A stretch of DNA of 64,000 nucleotides from JACMRP01 sp047302465 (GCF_047302465.1 NZ_CP178621.1:1984001-2048000), one strand, 5' to 3'. Counted from the first letter of the stretch, positions 44,965 through 53,115 are shown. The notes: generated by a model not told the origin, from the sequence alone. Numbers and translations are program-made.

Positions 44965-46134
44965 ATGAAAAAAGTATGGGTGCTTTTGGCAGCAATGATG
45001 ACAGCGTCTATGGTATGGGCGCAGGCCGCGGACCTTATCGAGAAAAGCTTCACGGGGACCTCGACAGAGAACACTCCGCAGGCCGCTCGTCGTGATATTC
45101 AAGAAAAAGCCTCTCAGAAGGTCTCTGAGGACCTTATCAAGGAATTGATTGGGGAAGAGCGTTTCACAAAAAACAAAACTCTGATTCAAAATAAAATTCA
45201 AAAACTTTCCAATCGTTATATTCCGTTTGCAAAGCCAAGCGAGCTTGTTCAAGAAGGTTCTAATTATAAAATGACCGTGACCTTGAAAGTTTCAGTGAAG
45301 GACTTAAAAGCGCTTCTTCAAGAGAACTCTTTGCTCGCAGAGAACGACACGGTTCCATTGGTTCTGCCGGTCATTGCTTTCACTGACAAAGTGGATCTTA
45401 AAACGTTCCGTTGGTGGAAGCCTGAAGAAGGTACGAATAAAGCCTTCTTGATTTCGCAAAACCGTACTTTCGAAAATGCTTTGCGTGGAGCTTTCCAGAA
45501 ACACAACTTCTATCTTGTAAAAACCATGCCGTTAGGACTTCAGATCCCGCGCAGCTATCAGAACGAGCGCTTGAGTCTTGATGATATGCAGTTCTTTAGT
45601 CAGTACTTCGGCGCGCCTTTGATGATCGAAGGTCAAGTGCAGTACTCTAAAAGTCCCGAGTCTTCGAATCGTTATCGTATCGAAATCAAACTCGTTGCTT
45701 TGCAAGTCAGCAATGGCCGTCCTATTGCCGATGTCTCTAGAAAATTTGATACTGAAATGGGCGCGTTTGAAACCGCAGTTGATAAAAAAATCCGCGAAAG
45801 CATCGATGGAACGGCTCAAGAGCTTGCTTCCCAGGTCTACGAGGCATGGCAAAGAGGTTCTTTAGGTGCTACGATCTTAAGACTGACTTTCCGTGGAAGA
45901 ATTCCATTCAATCAAAAAGAAGCTTTCAAAGAAAAACTCAAAACCCAAGTGCGTGAGATTCGCAATATTCGTGAGCGCTTCGTGACTGCAGACTCTGTGG
46001 CGTACGAAGTGGACACGGGACTTAATTCTAAAGACTTCGCAGCAAAACTTGGAAATCTTGAAATCGATGGTCGTAAATGGCGTCCAACCGAACAAACCGA
46101 CACTGAAGTCGTTTTGCAATTGCAAAGACAATAG
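44965..46134 (+). CDS. Envelope protein with flagellar-assembly-T/LPP20-like features
   Basis: The signal peptide (MKKVWVLLAAMMTASMVWAQ) ends near residue 20. The N-terminal domain (residues ~25-115: AARRDIQEKASQKVSEDLIKELIG then VQEGSNYKMTVTLKVSVKDLKALLQ) has the helix-sheet layout of FlgT N-terminal or LPP20/DUF400-type domains. Residues ~125-290 hold IEGQVQYSKSPESSNRYRIEIKLVALQVSNGRPIAD, which resembles a CsgG-like domain. It lies 10 bp before the next gene, which is also CsgG/FlgT-like. Likely an outer-membrane-associated assembly factor; the apparatus it serves is unknown. Confidence 0.7.
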   Translation: MKKVWVLLAAMMTASMVWAQAADLIEKSFTGTSTENTPQAARRDIQEKASQKVSEDLIKELIGEERFTKNKTLIQNKIQKLSNRYIPFAKPSELVQEGSNYKMTVTLKVSVKDLKALLQENSLLAENDTVPLVLPVIAFTDKVDLKTFRWWKPEEGTNKAFLISQNRTFENALRGAFQKHNFYLVKTMPLGLQIPRSYQNERLSLDDMQFFSQYFGAPLMIEGQVQYSKSPESSNRYRIEIKLVALQVSNGRPIADVSRKFDTEMGAFETAVDKKIRESIDGTAQELASQVYEAWQRGSLGATILRLTFRGRIPFNQKEAFKEKLKTQVREIRNIRERFVTADSVAYEVDTGLNSKDFAAKLGNLEIDGRKWRPTEQTDTEVVLQLQRQ

Positions 46135-46144
46135 GGAGAGTTGA

Positions 46145-47080
46145 ATGAGAAGTTTGAGTATTGGACTTTCTTTGGGATTTGCTCTGATCCTTGCTGCTTG
46201 TCAAACGATCGATCGTAGCTCTCAAGTGGCTCGTCGTGAGGTCAAGGATCAATCTCTGACAGGCAAAAGCACAGACGGACAACCTCGCAAAAGACTGATT
46301 GTTTTGCCGTTCTTGGATGCTTCTGAGAAGCGTCCTGAGTTCCTGCGCGAGAACGCACGTAAATCTTTTATGATGGCTTTAAACAAAACAGGCGAAGTGG
46401 TAGCGGTGGATAGCCGTGACATTAAAGCCGAAGTTTTGAAACCTGCTGAAAAAGGTGAGTACGATCTTAAAGAAATCGCTAAGCAAGGTCAGAGCCTTGG
46501 GGCAAATGCGATTCTTGAGGGAAAAATCTTGGACGTTCGTGTTTCTCGTAAAGCGGACAACGTTGGTGTCATTCGTCAGATGAAGAGCGAGTTCGAGGCC
46601 GTGATTCGCGTTCGTGTTGTAAGTACGCGTGGTGCTCAAGAGATCTTTAACACCGTAAAGACTGTGAACCTAGAAGAGCCCATGGTACGTGTGGCTGAAC
46701 GTGTAGAGAGTGACAAGTACCTACAAAACAGTCCAGAGCTGATCGAGACCATCGTAAAAGATGCGTTCTTGGATTTCGTACCACAAGTGGTGGCTTCACT
46801 GAGTAAGGTTAATTGGGAGGGGCGTATTGCTGCTCTTAATGGGGATCGCATTTATCTGAATGTTGGGAAGATCTCGGGCATTCAGGTAGGGGATGTGTTG
46901 AAGGTTCTGGATCAGGGGGATGATGTTTACGACCCCGAATCAGGTGGCCACATCGGGACTGTTCCTGGGCGTCTGAAAGGTACTTTAGAAGTCATCAGCT
47001 ACTTTGGTAACGATGGCTCTATAGCTGTGATCCATTCGGGTTCAGGTTTCAAAGAAAACGATCGCGTAGAGCTCTATTAG
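46145..47080 (+). CDS. CsgG/FlgT-like outer-membrane lipoprotein
   Basis: The lipobox LAAC (Cys19; MRSLSIGLSLGFALILAAC) marks a lipoprotein. The middle domain (~residues 50-200) follows a CsgG/FlgT-M layout: LIVLPFLDASEKRPEFLREN, SLGANAILEGKILDVRV, then a helix-strand tail. Residues ~225-311 (EGRIAALNGDRIYLNVGKIS, VGDVLKVLDQGDDVYDPESG, IGTVPGRLKG, VIHSGSGFKENDRVEL) match the FlgT C-terminal beta domain. It pairs with the gene 10 bp upstream. FlgT and its relatives build rings around outer-membrane machines, so the pair may form such a ring; direct evidence is lacking. Confidence 0.75.
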   Translation: MRSLSIGLSLGFALILAACQTIDRSSQVARREVKDQSLTGKSTDGQPRKRLIVLPFLDASEKRPEFLRENARKSFMMALNKTGEVVAVDSRDIKAEVLKPAEKGEYDLKEIAKQGQSLGANAILEGKILDVRVSRKADNVGVIRQMKSEFEAVIRVRVVSTRGAQEIFNTVKTVNLEEPMVRVAERVESDKYLQNSPELIETIVKDAFLDFVPQVVASLSKVNWEGRIAALNGDRIYLNVGKISGIQVGDVLKVLDQGDDVYDPESGGHIGTVPGRLKGTLEVISYFGNDGSIAVIHSGSGFKENDRVELY

Positions 47081-47115
47081 GCCTTTGATACGCGACGTCA
47101 ACCCAAGGGCTTCCG

Positions 47116-47145
47116 TTGTAAGTAGGGGGCCCTTTGAGTTATAAA
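47116..47145 (+). promoter_or_regulatory. Promoter of tRNA-Val
   Basis: TTGTAA at 47116-47121 and TATAAA at 47140-47145 with an 18-bp spacer fit a sigma-70-type promoter. A start point near 47152 would place the tRNA 5' end at 47165 in a short leader. Confidence 0.6.
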
Positions 47146-47164
47146 GAGAGCTCATTTCGGTCGT

Positions 47165-47240
47165 GATCCGTTAGCGCAGTTGGTAGCGCGTTTCCTTGAC
47201 ATGGAAGAGGTCACAGGTTCAAGTCCTGTACGGATCACCA
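47165..47240 (+). tRNA. tRNA-Val (anticodon GAC)
   Basis: A 76-nt cloverleaf with CCA encoded. The acceptor stem is GATCCGT / ACGGATC, the D arm GCGC...GCGC, and the anticodon stem TTTCC / GGAAG around loop TTGACAT (anticodon GAC, reading GUC/GUU). The T arm is ACAGG TTCAAGT CCTGT. Confidence 0.93.
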
Positions 47241-47340
47241 ATTTTTCTCGATAGAGAAAAATCAGCGCAGCTCATTCTTCCGAAGGAAGAAAGAATCAGC
47301 GCAGCTCATTTTTGCTCAGCAAAAATCACCGAAGGTCATT
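47241..47340 (+). repeat. Hairpin array immediately after tRNA-Val
   Basis: Three perfect or near-perfect AT-rich hairpins (ATTTTTCTC/GAGAAAAAT at 47241-47262; CTTCC/GGAAG at 47277-47289; ATTTTTGC/GCAAAAAT at 47308-47326) are separated by 14-bp spacers. Two spacers are identical, CAGCGCAGCTCATT (47263-47276 and 47297-47310). The third is its variant CACCGAAGGTCATT (47327-47340). The first hairpin begins right after the tRNA CCA. Confidence 0.6.
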
Positions 47341-47381
47341 TTCTCGCTGCATTCCTCGAAAAAATAATTCAAAATTTTTAT

Positions 47382-47675
47382 ATGGAATACATTTACCAAA
47401 TTCTCGATCATCCTTTATTTCGTCAATTCCTCGTTTGGGCTGCACTTGGGTTAGGTGTCGGCGTGGCTGCGAAGCTCCTGATTCCTGGCAGTGAAGCCAT
47501 GGGTTGGCTCCGTACGATCTTGTTAGGTCTTGCGGGCTCTTTCTTGGGGAATTATTTGGCGCCGATCTTTTTCAAATGGCCGATGTACAATGCATTTAGC
47601 TGGCAAGGAATTGCCATCGGAGTTGTCGGTGCGGCAGCGTTGGTGCTAGTCAATCGCGTCGTTACACGTTCTTAA
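47382..47675 (+). CDS. GlsB/YeaQ/YmgE-like small membrane protein
   Basis: 97 residues, starting at ATG 47382. An upstream in-frame start would overlap the tRNA and the hairpin array and is rejected. Three transmembrane helices are visible: QFLVWAALGLGVGVAAKLLI, TILLGLAGSFLGNYLAPIFF and WQGIAIGVVGAAALVLVN. The first two have the small-residue Gly/Ala spacing typical of the GlsB/YeaQ/YmgE (transglycosylase-associated) family. The family is associated with envelope stress, but its function is not settled. Confidence 0.75.
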   Translation: MEYIYQILDHPLFRQFLVWAALGLGVGVAAKLLIPGSEAMGWLRTILLGLAGSFLGNYLAPIFFKWPMYNAFSWQGIAIGVVGAAALVLVNRVVTRS

Positions 47676-47683
47676 GGAACTCA

Positions 47684-48130
47684 GTGCAAAAAATCGTTTT
47701 CAGCATAAGTCTTATTCTTGGTGCCGCAGGTCTGATCCTCGTGTTTGGCGAAGTCTATCGAAAATCCCATCACAAAGATAAAGTTCTGGCAGAGATGGCG
47801 ATCGTTGTTGAAGACGTTAAAAATGCACCAAAATTCACACCCGCCTATGACAGCGATGGTGTGCCGATACAATCCGATGCCGAGGTAAAGTTTCATACCG
47901 ACAACTATAAAATGAACTGCATGACCCAAGTGATCAATACTGACTGGAAAGTCCCAGTGAATTGTGAACCGGTGATCATGAGTATTCTTACCGATCCTTT
48001 TGACCGTAAAGATCTCAGTTTTCGAGTAAAGAAAAAATTTATTTTGCCCGGAGTAATTCTGGCACTGGCCCCTTTTTACTTTTTGATTCTAAGAGGTCTT
48101 GTGCGTCGCCTGCGTCGGAAAAAGAGCTGA
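47684..48130 (+). CDS. Two-transmembrane membrane protein, unknown
   Basis: Starts at GTG 47684 with an AAGGA site. It has an N-terminal TM helix (VFSISLILGAAGLILVFGEVY), a ~75-residue loop with cysteines (MNCMTQVINTDWKVPVNCEP) that may form a disulfide in the periplasm, and a C-terminal TM (FILPGVILALAPFYFLILRGLV) followed by a basic tail (RRLRRKKS). It lies nine bases after the GlsB-like gene, so a shared transcript is likely. No family was recognised. Confidence 0.65.
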   Translation: MQKIVFSISLILGAAGLILVFGEVYRKSHHKDKVLAEMAIVVEDVKNAPKFTPAYDSDGVPIQSDAEVKFHTDNYKMNCMTQVINTDWKVPVNCEPVIMSILTDPFDRKDLSFRVKKKFILPGVILALAPFYFLILRGLVRRLRRKKS

Positions 48131-48161
48131 CGAAACTTTCAAAGTCTTAAAATTTTACATC

Positions 48162-48192
48162 TTGACCTTCACGTTACGTGAAGCCCGACACT
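48162..48192 (+). promoter_or_regulatory. MerR-type promoter and operator
   Basis: TTGACC (-35) at 48162-48167 overlaps the 17-bp palindrome CTTCACGTTACGTGAAG (48167-48183), an 8-1-8 arrangement. A -10-like GACACT follows with a ~19-bp spacer. The long spacer with the operator inside it is the hallmark of MerR-family promoters. It sits 31-52 bp before the MerR gene start, so autoregulation is the simplest reading. Confidence 0.65.
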
Positions 48193-48213
48193 GTTAAAAC
48201 TTCGGGAGGCACC

Positions 48214-48885
48214 ATGAACATTAAGCAATTCGCAAGCAAGACAGGTCTTACGCCAAGAGCGATTCGTTTTTATGAAGAAAAAGGCATTTTAAAATCGGAC
48301 CGCAATTCCGGTAATCAATATCGCACGTTCAATCAAAGCCATATCCAAGTCGCCACTAAGATTAGTCAATTTCGACACCTGGGGTTTTCAATCGATGAAA
48401 TCGCGACGATGCTAAAAGCATCTCCGGCCCTCAGCATCGAGAGTGTGCAGAAGAATATCAAAGCGAATCTTAAAAAACTCTACAAAGAAAAAGAGGCTAC
48501 CGAAAAAAGAATTCAGCAGACCGAAGCGCTTTTGGAAGCAAGCCAAGAAGGCGAAGGGCTTTCTTCGGCACAAAAAAACCTCTTCAAATCGATGGCGTAT
48601 TCGGACCTCCGTGAGTGGTCTTTAAAATATCTCAACGAGGGGCTTAAACAAAAAAGCAATGGTCCGGTCGAGCAACTGCAGATGGTTGCCTGTGCGTACG
48701 CGGATTTGATCGTAAAACACAATATGGGCGGTTTAAAACACGCCGACTATGCCGAGTCCCACCGATTGATTGCAAAGGCTCTAGGCCGTGCAAAAGAGCC
48801 TAAGCTCGCAAAGCGCCATGAAGAGCTTGCAGAGGCCTATGATAATCTTGAGCGGGACCCGGCCTACTACGATCTTCCGGTTTAG
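48214..48885 (+). CDS. MerR-family transcriptional regulator
   Basis: ATG 48214 follows GGGAGG; an upstream in-frame GTG (48178) overlaps the operator palindrome and is rejected. The N-terminal winged helix-turn-helix is NIKQFASKTGLTPRAIRFYEEKGIL plus the wing NQYRTFNQSHI, residues 1-~45. A coiled-coil dimer helix follows (NLKKLYKEKEATEKRIQQTE). The C-terminal ~100 residues are helical with only one cysteine (VACAYADL), so it does not look like a metal- or SoxR-type sensor. The length of 223 is longer than typical MerR (~140), suggesting an extra effector domain. Target genes other than itself are not evident. Confidence 0.88.
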   Translation: MNIKQFASKTGLTPRAIRFYEEKGILKSDRNSGNQYRTFNQSHIQVATKISQFRHLGFSIDEIATMLKASPALSIESVQKNIKANLKKLYKEKEATEKRIQQTEALLEASQEGEGLSSAQKNLFKSMAYSDLREWSLKYLNEGLKQKSNGPVEQLQMVACAYADLIVKHNMGGLKHADYAESHRLIAKALGRAKEPKLAKRHEELAEAYDNLERDPAYYDLPV

Positions 48886-48909
48886 TCGTGAGTGTGATAG
48901 ACTCGGACC

Positions 48910-49659
48910 ATGTCTATCGAAAATGAATATGACCTTCAGTCTTTAAGAAAAATCGGCCGTATCGTGGCTCAATGTCTTCAGTATATGGGTTCAAAACTTG
49001 AGCCCGGCATTACGACGCTCGAGCTTGATCAACTTGGCCAAAGCTTTTTGGAAAAGCATGGCGCAGTTTCGGCACCGAAGAAGGTCTATAATTTTCCAGG
49101 CACCACTTGCATTAGCGTGAATGAAGAAGCGGCCCATGGCATTCCTAGTTCAAAAATTTTAGCAGCTGGTGATTTAGTTAATATCGATGTGTCTGCAGAG
49201 CTTAACGGCTATTTCGCAGACACGGGTGGATCCTTCATTATTCCACCAGAGTCGAACCTGAAAAGAAATCTTTGTATTGCTACAAAGCGTGCTCTAGAGA
49301 TGGCCCTTCGCGAAGCCCGTGCAGGACGCCCGCTCAATGTCATCGGCAAAGCGATTCAAAAAGAGGCTTACAAAAATAATCTTACAGTGATTGAAAATCT
49401 TGGCAGTCACGGTGTTGGTCGTGCTCTTCACGAGGAGCCTGATTTTATTCCTGGGTACTACGATCCCAAAGACAAACGTATTCTAAAAGAAAACCAAGTT
49501 ATTACGATCGAGCCATTTCTTTCAACGGGTGCTAGAGAAGTTTTCGATACCGGCGACGGTTGGACTCTTGCAACTGGTAAGCAATTCCTGACAGCTCAAT
49601 ACGAGCACACAATGGTCATCACGAAGGGGAAGCCCCTTATCATGACTTTGCCGGCTTAG
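48910..49659 (+). CDS. map: Methionine aminopeptidase, type I
   Basis: Removes the N-terminal methionine from new proteins. The metal ligands lie in VNIDVSAELNGYFADTGG (two Asp), SHGVGRALHEEP (His), TIEPFLSTG (Glu) and YEHTMVI (Glu). The substrate loop HGIP and the CISVNEEAAHG phrase are typical. 249 residues, no zinc-finger extension, so type I. It is convergent with the minus-strand gene that follows and overlaps it by four bases. Confidence 0.95.
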   Translation: MSIENEYDLQSLRKIGRIVAQCLQYMGSKLEPGITTLELDQLGQSFLEKHGAVSAPKKVYNFPGTTCISVNEEAAHGIPSSKILAAGDLVNIDVSAELNGYFADTGGSFIIPPESNLKRNLCIATKRALEMALREARAGRPLNVIGKAIQKEAYKNNLTVIENLGSHGVGRALHEEPDFIPGYYDPKDKRILKENQVITIEPFLSTGAREVFDTGDGWTLATGKQFLTAQYEHTMVITKGKPLIMTLPA

Positions 49660-50330
49660 TGGCCTTCGAGTTTTAATTCAACGGCGACACGAATACTGCC
49701 GAGGTCAGCCTCAGTATAGGCGTTAAATGGATTCTCTTCGATGTCCTCATAGCCAAGACGCTTTATCCACAGCACATGCCCATTGCCCAGATCCCACTGA
49801 ATAAAATCCGTCGCTTGTTGCTCGGGATTTCCTAAGTTTGGAAAAGACTCGCGAACAGCGGCAATGGCTTGATCCATAGCTTCTGCGTGTGGGCGGAATT
49901 CAAATGACATATGTTGGGGAAAACGCGATTTGTCTTCGTCTTGAAAGTACTGCGCATGAAAATAACGTGTACCTGGAAGCGGGCTTTTAGTGCGCACGAT
50001 GATCATCTCACCGGTGTACTTATTAGTGTCGCGAACCATGTAAGGCTCTTGATTAGTTTTCTTAAGATTCTCGATCAAGTCTTCAAGTTTATTGTCAGAA
50101 CCCGCATATGCGGCAAGTACATGAGTCATCTCTTTCACAGAGACTGAGAGAGAATCCTTTTCAGGTGCAGGCAGTGCGGGACCTTGAGGAATCGGCGCTG
50201 AATGTTTTATTTGTGCCGCCGTAGAATCCTCAGCCTGGTCGTCGCCAAGTGGAGACTTGGAGCCCAAAACGAAAGCCCCAATCCCAGCAAGAATAACAAC
50301 AACAACGAGAACCGGGATTAGGCGTTTCAT
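49656..50330 (-). CDS. Membrane-anchored periplasmic protein, unknown
   Basis: One N-terminal TM segment (LIPVLVVVVILAGIGAFVLG) is followed by a ~180-residue polar domain. It has an unusual GEMIIVRTKSPLPGTRYFHAQYFQ strand and WDLGNGHVLWIKRLGYEDI. It overlaps map by four bases at the 3' end. It lies 9 bp downstream of the next minus-strand gene (the M23-like protein) and is probably co-transcribed with it. Confidence 0.65.
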   Translation of the reverse strand: MKRLIPVLVVVVILAGIGAFVLGSKSPLGDDQAEDSTAAQIKHSAPIPQGPALPAPEKDSLSVSVKEMTHVLAAYAGSDNKLEDLIENLKKTNQEPYMVRDTNKYTGEMIIVRTKSPLPGTRYFHAQYFQDEDKSRFPQHMSFEFRPHAEAMDQAIAAVRESFPNLGNPEQQATDFIQWDLGNGHVLWIKRLGYEDIEENPFNAYTEADLGSIRVAVELKLEGH

Positions 50331-50339
50331 TTCAAAGTC

Positions 50340-52010
50340 CTAGTAAGAGCTGCCGAATTGAGCTTTTTCCCACTGACGAAGCAGTGGAGTCGGATCCATC
50401 AAATCAGAGCGACGATCGTAAGGTGGACGACGATAACGAGTCAGTGAACCTGCAGTCGTGCCCTTATAAAGTTCAAAGTGAAGCATCGGAAGACAGCAGC
50501 CAGAGCTCACTTTGCCGATACGGCCGATCTCTTGCCCAGCTTTGACGATCTTGCCTTTAGCAACACCCGGAGTTGGTGAACCCAAGATTTCTCCGTAACG
50601 AGCTACGAATTTTGGATGGCGAATCTCGATCGCAAACACACCTTGATAGAAATAGTAAAGACCACGGATCACGACACCCGAGGCAACAGCCACGGCCGTT
50701 TCGCCGCGTTTACGATAAAGGTCACAGCCTGCATGCAGACGGCGTCCACGCGCACGTTGTGCACGGAAGCGCGGAGTGCCCACGGCATAAGACTGAGAAG
50801 CTCTTTTAATTGTCGGGAATTTGCAGCAGTCCTTAGTGTTAAGAACTACGTCTCTCATATCGATATAGTTATCGCTATCACCAGATCCAGAACCCGAGTC
50901 TGAATCAGAGTCGTTATTCATCTCTTTGCAGTCTGCTTTCAGCTGAACCACCGAGCGAGGAATCCATCCAGATTTTTGGCTGTCGCCACGCTCTGGGAAT
51001 TGAACTTCGATGTGCTCAGATTTTTGTTTTTCATTCCAAGATTGAATTGGAACAATCGCTTCGAACTGGTCTGCTTGGAAAAGAACTTTTGCAAGCTCAG
51101 GATCCATGACGTCGACATCGGGTTCATCTGTACAAATAACGTATTCCAATTTTCCATCAGTCACAGGAACTTGAGGCGTGCCAGTATCGCCACCATTGTT
51201 TGGTGGAGTTGTGTCTGAATTGCCGCCGTCGTTGACGGGTGGTTTTACTGGAATCGAGCCGCCGTTGCCGCCATTTGCTGGTGGTGCATCTGGATCGATG
51301 GTGTCGCCAGGAGCAACAGCCTGATTGGCTTCATCCGGAGTGTAAACGTTGATAGAGTTTAAGATATCCGTTTGGTCGTAACGAAGACCTACTTGAGCGA
51401 CAGGATTGATGTTTGTCGTATTATAGACATCAAAAACCACATACTCCATCATCAACGTGCCTTCTGCGCAGTTGATGAGGGTGTAGTGATCCTTGTCCAT
51501 AGCCGCTTGCCAATAAGTTTTTTTGACTTCAAACGGACTCTTAGTAGTTTTTAAAAGCGCCGGAGTATCAGCAACCTCGATTACGAAATTGCCGATGTCT
51601 TGAAGGACGTCTTTTTCGACAGTTCCTTCATCTTTAGGATTTGCGATATTTGTTAAAGCGCCTTGATGAGCATTGTGCGGAACGCTCAAAACGCGAACAA
51701 GAATCGACGGGTCGGTTGATGGGATTCCACGCATTGCAATCAGCGTGCGATCCACAAGAACTCCCGAGAATAGGCCCTTAAAAAAGCCCTGACCTTTGAA
51801 CTTAGAAGACGCGTTCAGGTCCGAATTTGGTTTTTGTGCAATATATAGAGGAGCATGCTGTGCAGGTTTCGAGGTACAAGTCGACGCATCGACAAAACCA
51901 CGAGTATTATTCCATATATAGACGTTTGGTGTTGGAGCTGCGGCTGAAGCAGAAACCGGAATAAGAGATGCCAAAAGCCAAGCTGTTAGACTGACATTCC
52001 ACTTTGTCAT
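50340..52010 (-). CDS. Secreted M23-fold protein with altered catalytic residues
   Basis: The signal peptide ends near residue 23 (WLLASLIPVSASAA). Residues ~25-230 form a large beta-rich N-terminal domain of unknown type. Residues ~235-275 are a Gly/Pro/Asp/Asn-rich linker (PPANGGNGGSIPVKPPVN). Residues ~415-540 have the M23/LytM layout: HAGCDLYRKRG with zinc ligands His and Asp, GEILGSPTPG and MLHFELY. In active LytM-type enzymes the middle loop has YxHL and the last motif is HxH. Here they are YGEI and MLH, so both catalytic histidines appear replaced while the zinc ligands remain. Some M23 subfamilies look like this. The G-rich ribosome site GAGGGGGGATTCAT precedes the ATG. Confidence 0.8.
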   Translation of the reverse strand: MTKWNVSLTAWLLASLIPVSASAAAPTPNVYIWNNTRGFVDASTCTSKPAQHAPLYIAQKPNSDLNASSKFKGQGFFKGLFSGVLVDRTLIAMRGIPSTDPSILVRVLSVPHNAHQGALTNIANPKDEGTVEKDVLQDIGNFVIEVADTPALLKTTKSPFEVKKTYWQAAMDKDHYTLINCAEGTLMMEYVVFDVYNTTNINPVAQVGLRYDQTDILNSINVYTPDEANQAVAPGDTIDPDAPPANGGNGGSIPVKPPVNDGGNSDTTPPNNGGDTGTPQVPVTDGKLEYVICTDEPDVDVMDPELAKVLFQADQFEAIVPIQSWNEKQKSEHIEVQFPERGDSQKSGWIPRSVVQLKADCKEMNNDSDSDSGSGSGDSDNYIDMRDVVLNTKDCCKFPTIKRASQSYAVGTPRFRAQRARGRRLHAGCDLYRKRGETAVAVASGVVIRGLYYFYQGVFAIEIRHPKFVARYGEILGSPTPGVAKGKIVKAGQEIGRIGKVSSGCCLPMLHFELYKGTTAGSLTRYRRPPYDRRSDLMDPTPLLRQWEKAQFGSSY

Positions 52011-52187
52011 ATGAATCCCCCCTCGAATTCAGAAGCCAAATGCTATGTATCCAATACAGTTCCAGGGAACATTGCAGGAAATAAGCAGTGGCGACAAACG
52101 ACAGAAGCAAAGTATGTAAAAAAAACCTAGTCAAAGTTTTCATTTATACAGTGCGAAGGAACATTTTTGTGACTTTAAGGGCACAGA

Positions 52188-53069
52188 TTATTTGATTTTG
52201 GCGAGCTCGGTCTGAATCCACGGATTATAGAACGGCGCATATAGAGCAATGCTGAACTCGTGGCAGGCCGTGTATTCCGAGGCTCCGGTCACGACCGAGT
52301 TGATCCCGACGATCTGATACTGGCCATCCACTTGAACGTAGATTGGACCGCCTGAATCGCCACTGCAAACGCCGCCAGTGCTGTTGCGCTGGTCGAAGAC
52401 GATATTGTTATCTTGGACTAAAGAATCCTTTTTGAAGCTCTTGATGGTTTTACGAAGAACGCGATGATCGTTGTTCATCTCGCTGGTAATACCATAACCG
52501 ATCATAAGCACATCATCACTACTGAGAGCGCTTTTCCCATCATAAAGAGTCGCGATGGGGTAGTGCGAAGGGATTGGTGAAGCGAGTTTCACTAAAGCCA
52601 GATCATCTTTTGCATCGGCTTTACCTTTGTACTCTGAGTTTATGACAACATCGATGGCTGGGATCATCTTCGTTTTCGGATCGTATCCTGAAGAACATTT
52701 AATGTTGTTATGGAAAACTGCGTGGACTGCGGTTTTCTTAAGGTCTTTCACACAATGAGCAGCCGTTAAAATCACGCGATCTGAAATAGGAGTGCCTGTG
52801 CAAGTAGAGCCCTTATAGTGGCCCTTTTCATCGCGACCATGATCCATCACGAGCATCACGGCTAAATTTGAATGAGGATCCTGAGTACCTACTTGGGAAC
52901 CATTGACGATGCCTACAGAGATCGTTCCGTCGTCATTTCGGCAATTCAAGTAACTGCGATCTTCGGTGCCGTTTGCGGGGCCTTCACCCACGTCGTGTTT
53001 AACTTCCTTATTAGAGCCACAGGCAACAAGAGCTAGGGCCAAGATTCCAATTCCTAAATAGTTCTTCAC
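52188..53069 (-). CDS. Trypsin-like serine protease lipoprotein
   Basis: The lipobox LVAC (Cys17) makes it a lipoprotein. The S1 fold starts at VGIVNGSQVGTQD, the usual IVNG/IVGG activation region. The catalytic triad is His105 (TAAHC), Asp156 (DLALVKL) and Ser239 (CSGDSGGP). Several disulfide-type cysteines are present. Length 293, with a ~50-residue N-terminal extension. Likely exported and membrane-tethered, with a trypsin-like preference suggested but not provable here. Such proteases are common in predatory bacteria. Confidence 0.93.
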   Translation of the reverse strand: MKNYLGIGILALALVACGSNKEVKHDVGEGPANGTEDRSYLNCRNDDGTISVGIVNGSQVGTQDPHSNLAVMLVMDHGRDEKGHYKGSTCTGTPISDRVILTAAHCVKDLKKTAVHAVFHNNIKCSSGYDPKTKMIPAIDVVINSEYKGKADAKDDLALVKLASPIPSHYPIATLYDGKSALSSDDVLMIGYGITSEMNNDHRVLRKTIKSFKKDSLVQDNNIVFDQRNSTGGVCSGDSGGPIYVQVDGQYQIVGINSVVTGASEYTACHEFSIALYAPFYNPWIQTELAKIK

Positions 53070-53089
53070 GAAGACTCCCGGTGGGTGAA

Positions 53090-53115
53090 TAGCGGGCCTC
53101 AGTTCCCGCTTCTCT
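53090..53115. other. Hairpin upstream of the serine protease
   Basis: AGCGGG / CCCGCT with an 8-base loop, in the gap before the plus-strand small peptide. No T run. It could lie in the 5' leader of the minus-strand protease transcript. Nothing else was seen in this ~230-bp gap. Confidence 0.3.

Noticed and set aside
47196..47381. An N-terminal extension of the GlsB-like gene back to 47196
   Set aside because: It would overlap tRNA-Val and the hairpin array; ATG 47382 begins right before the first hydrophobic helix.
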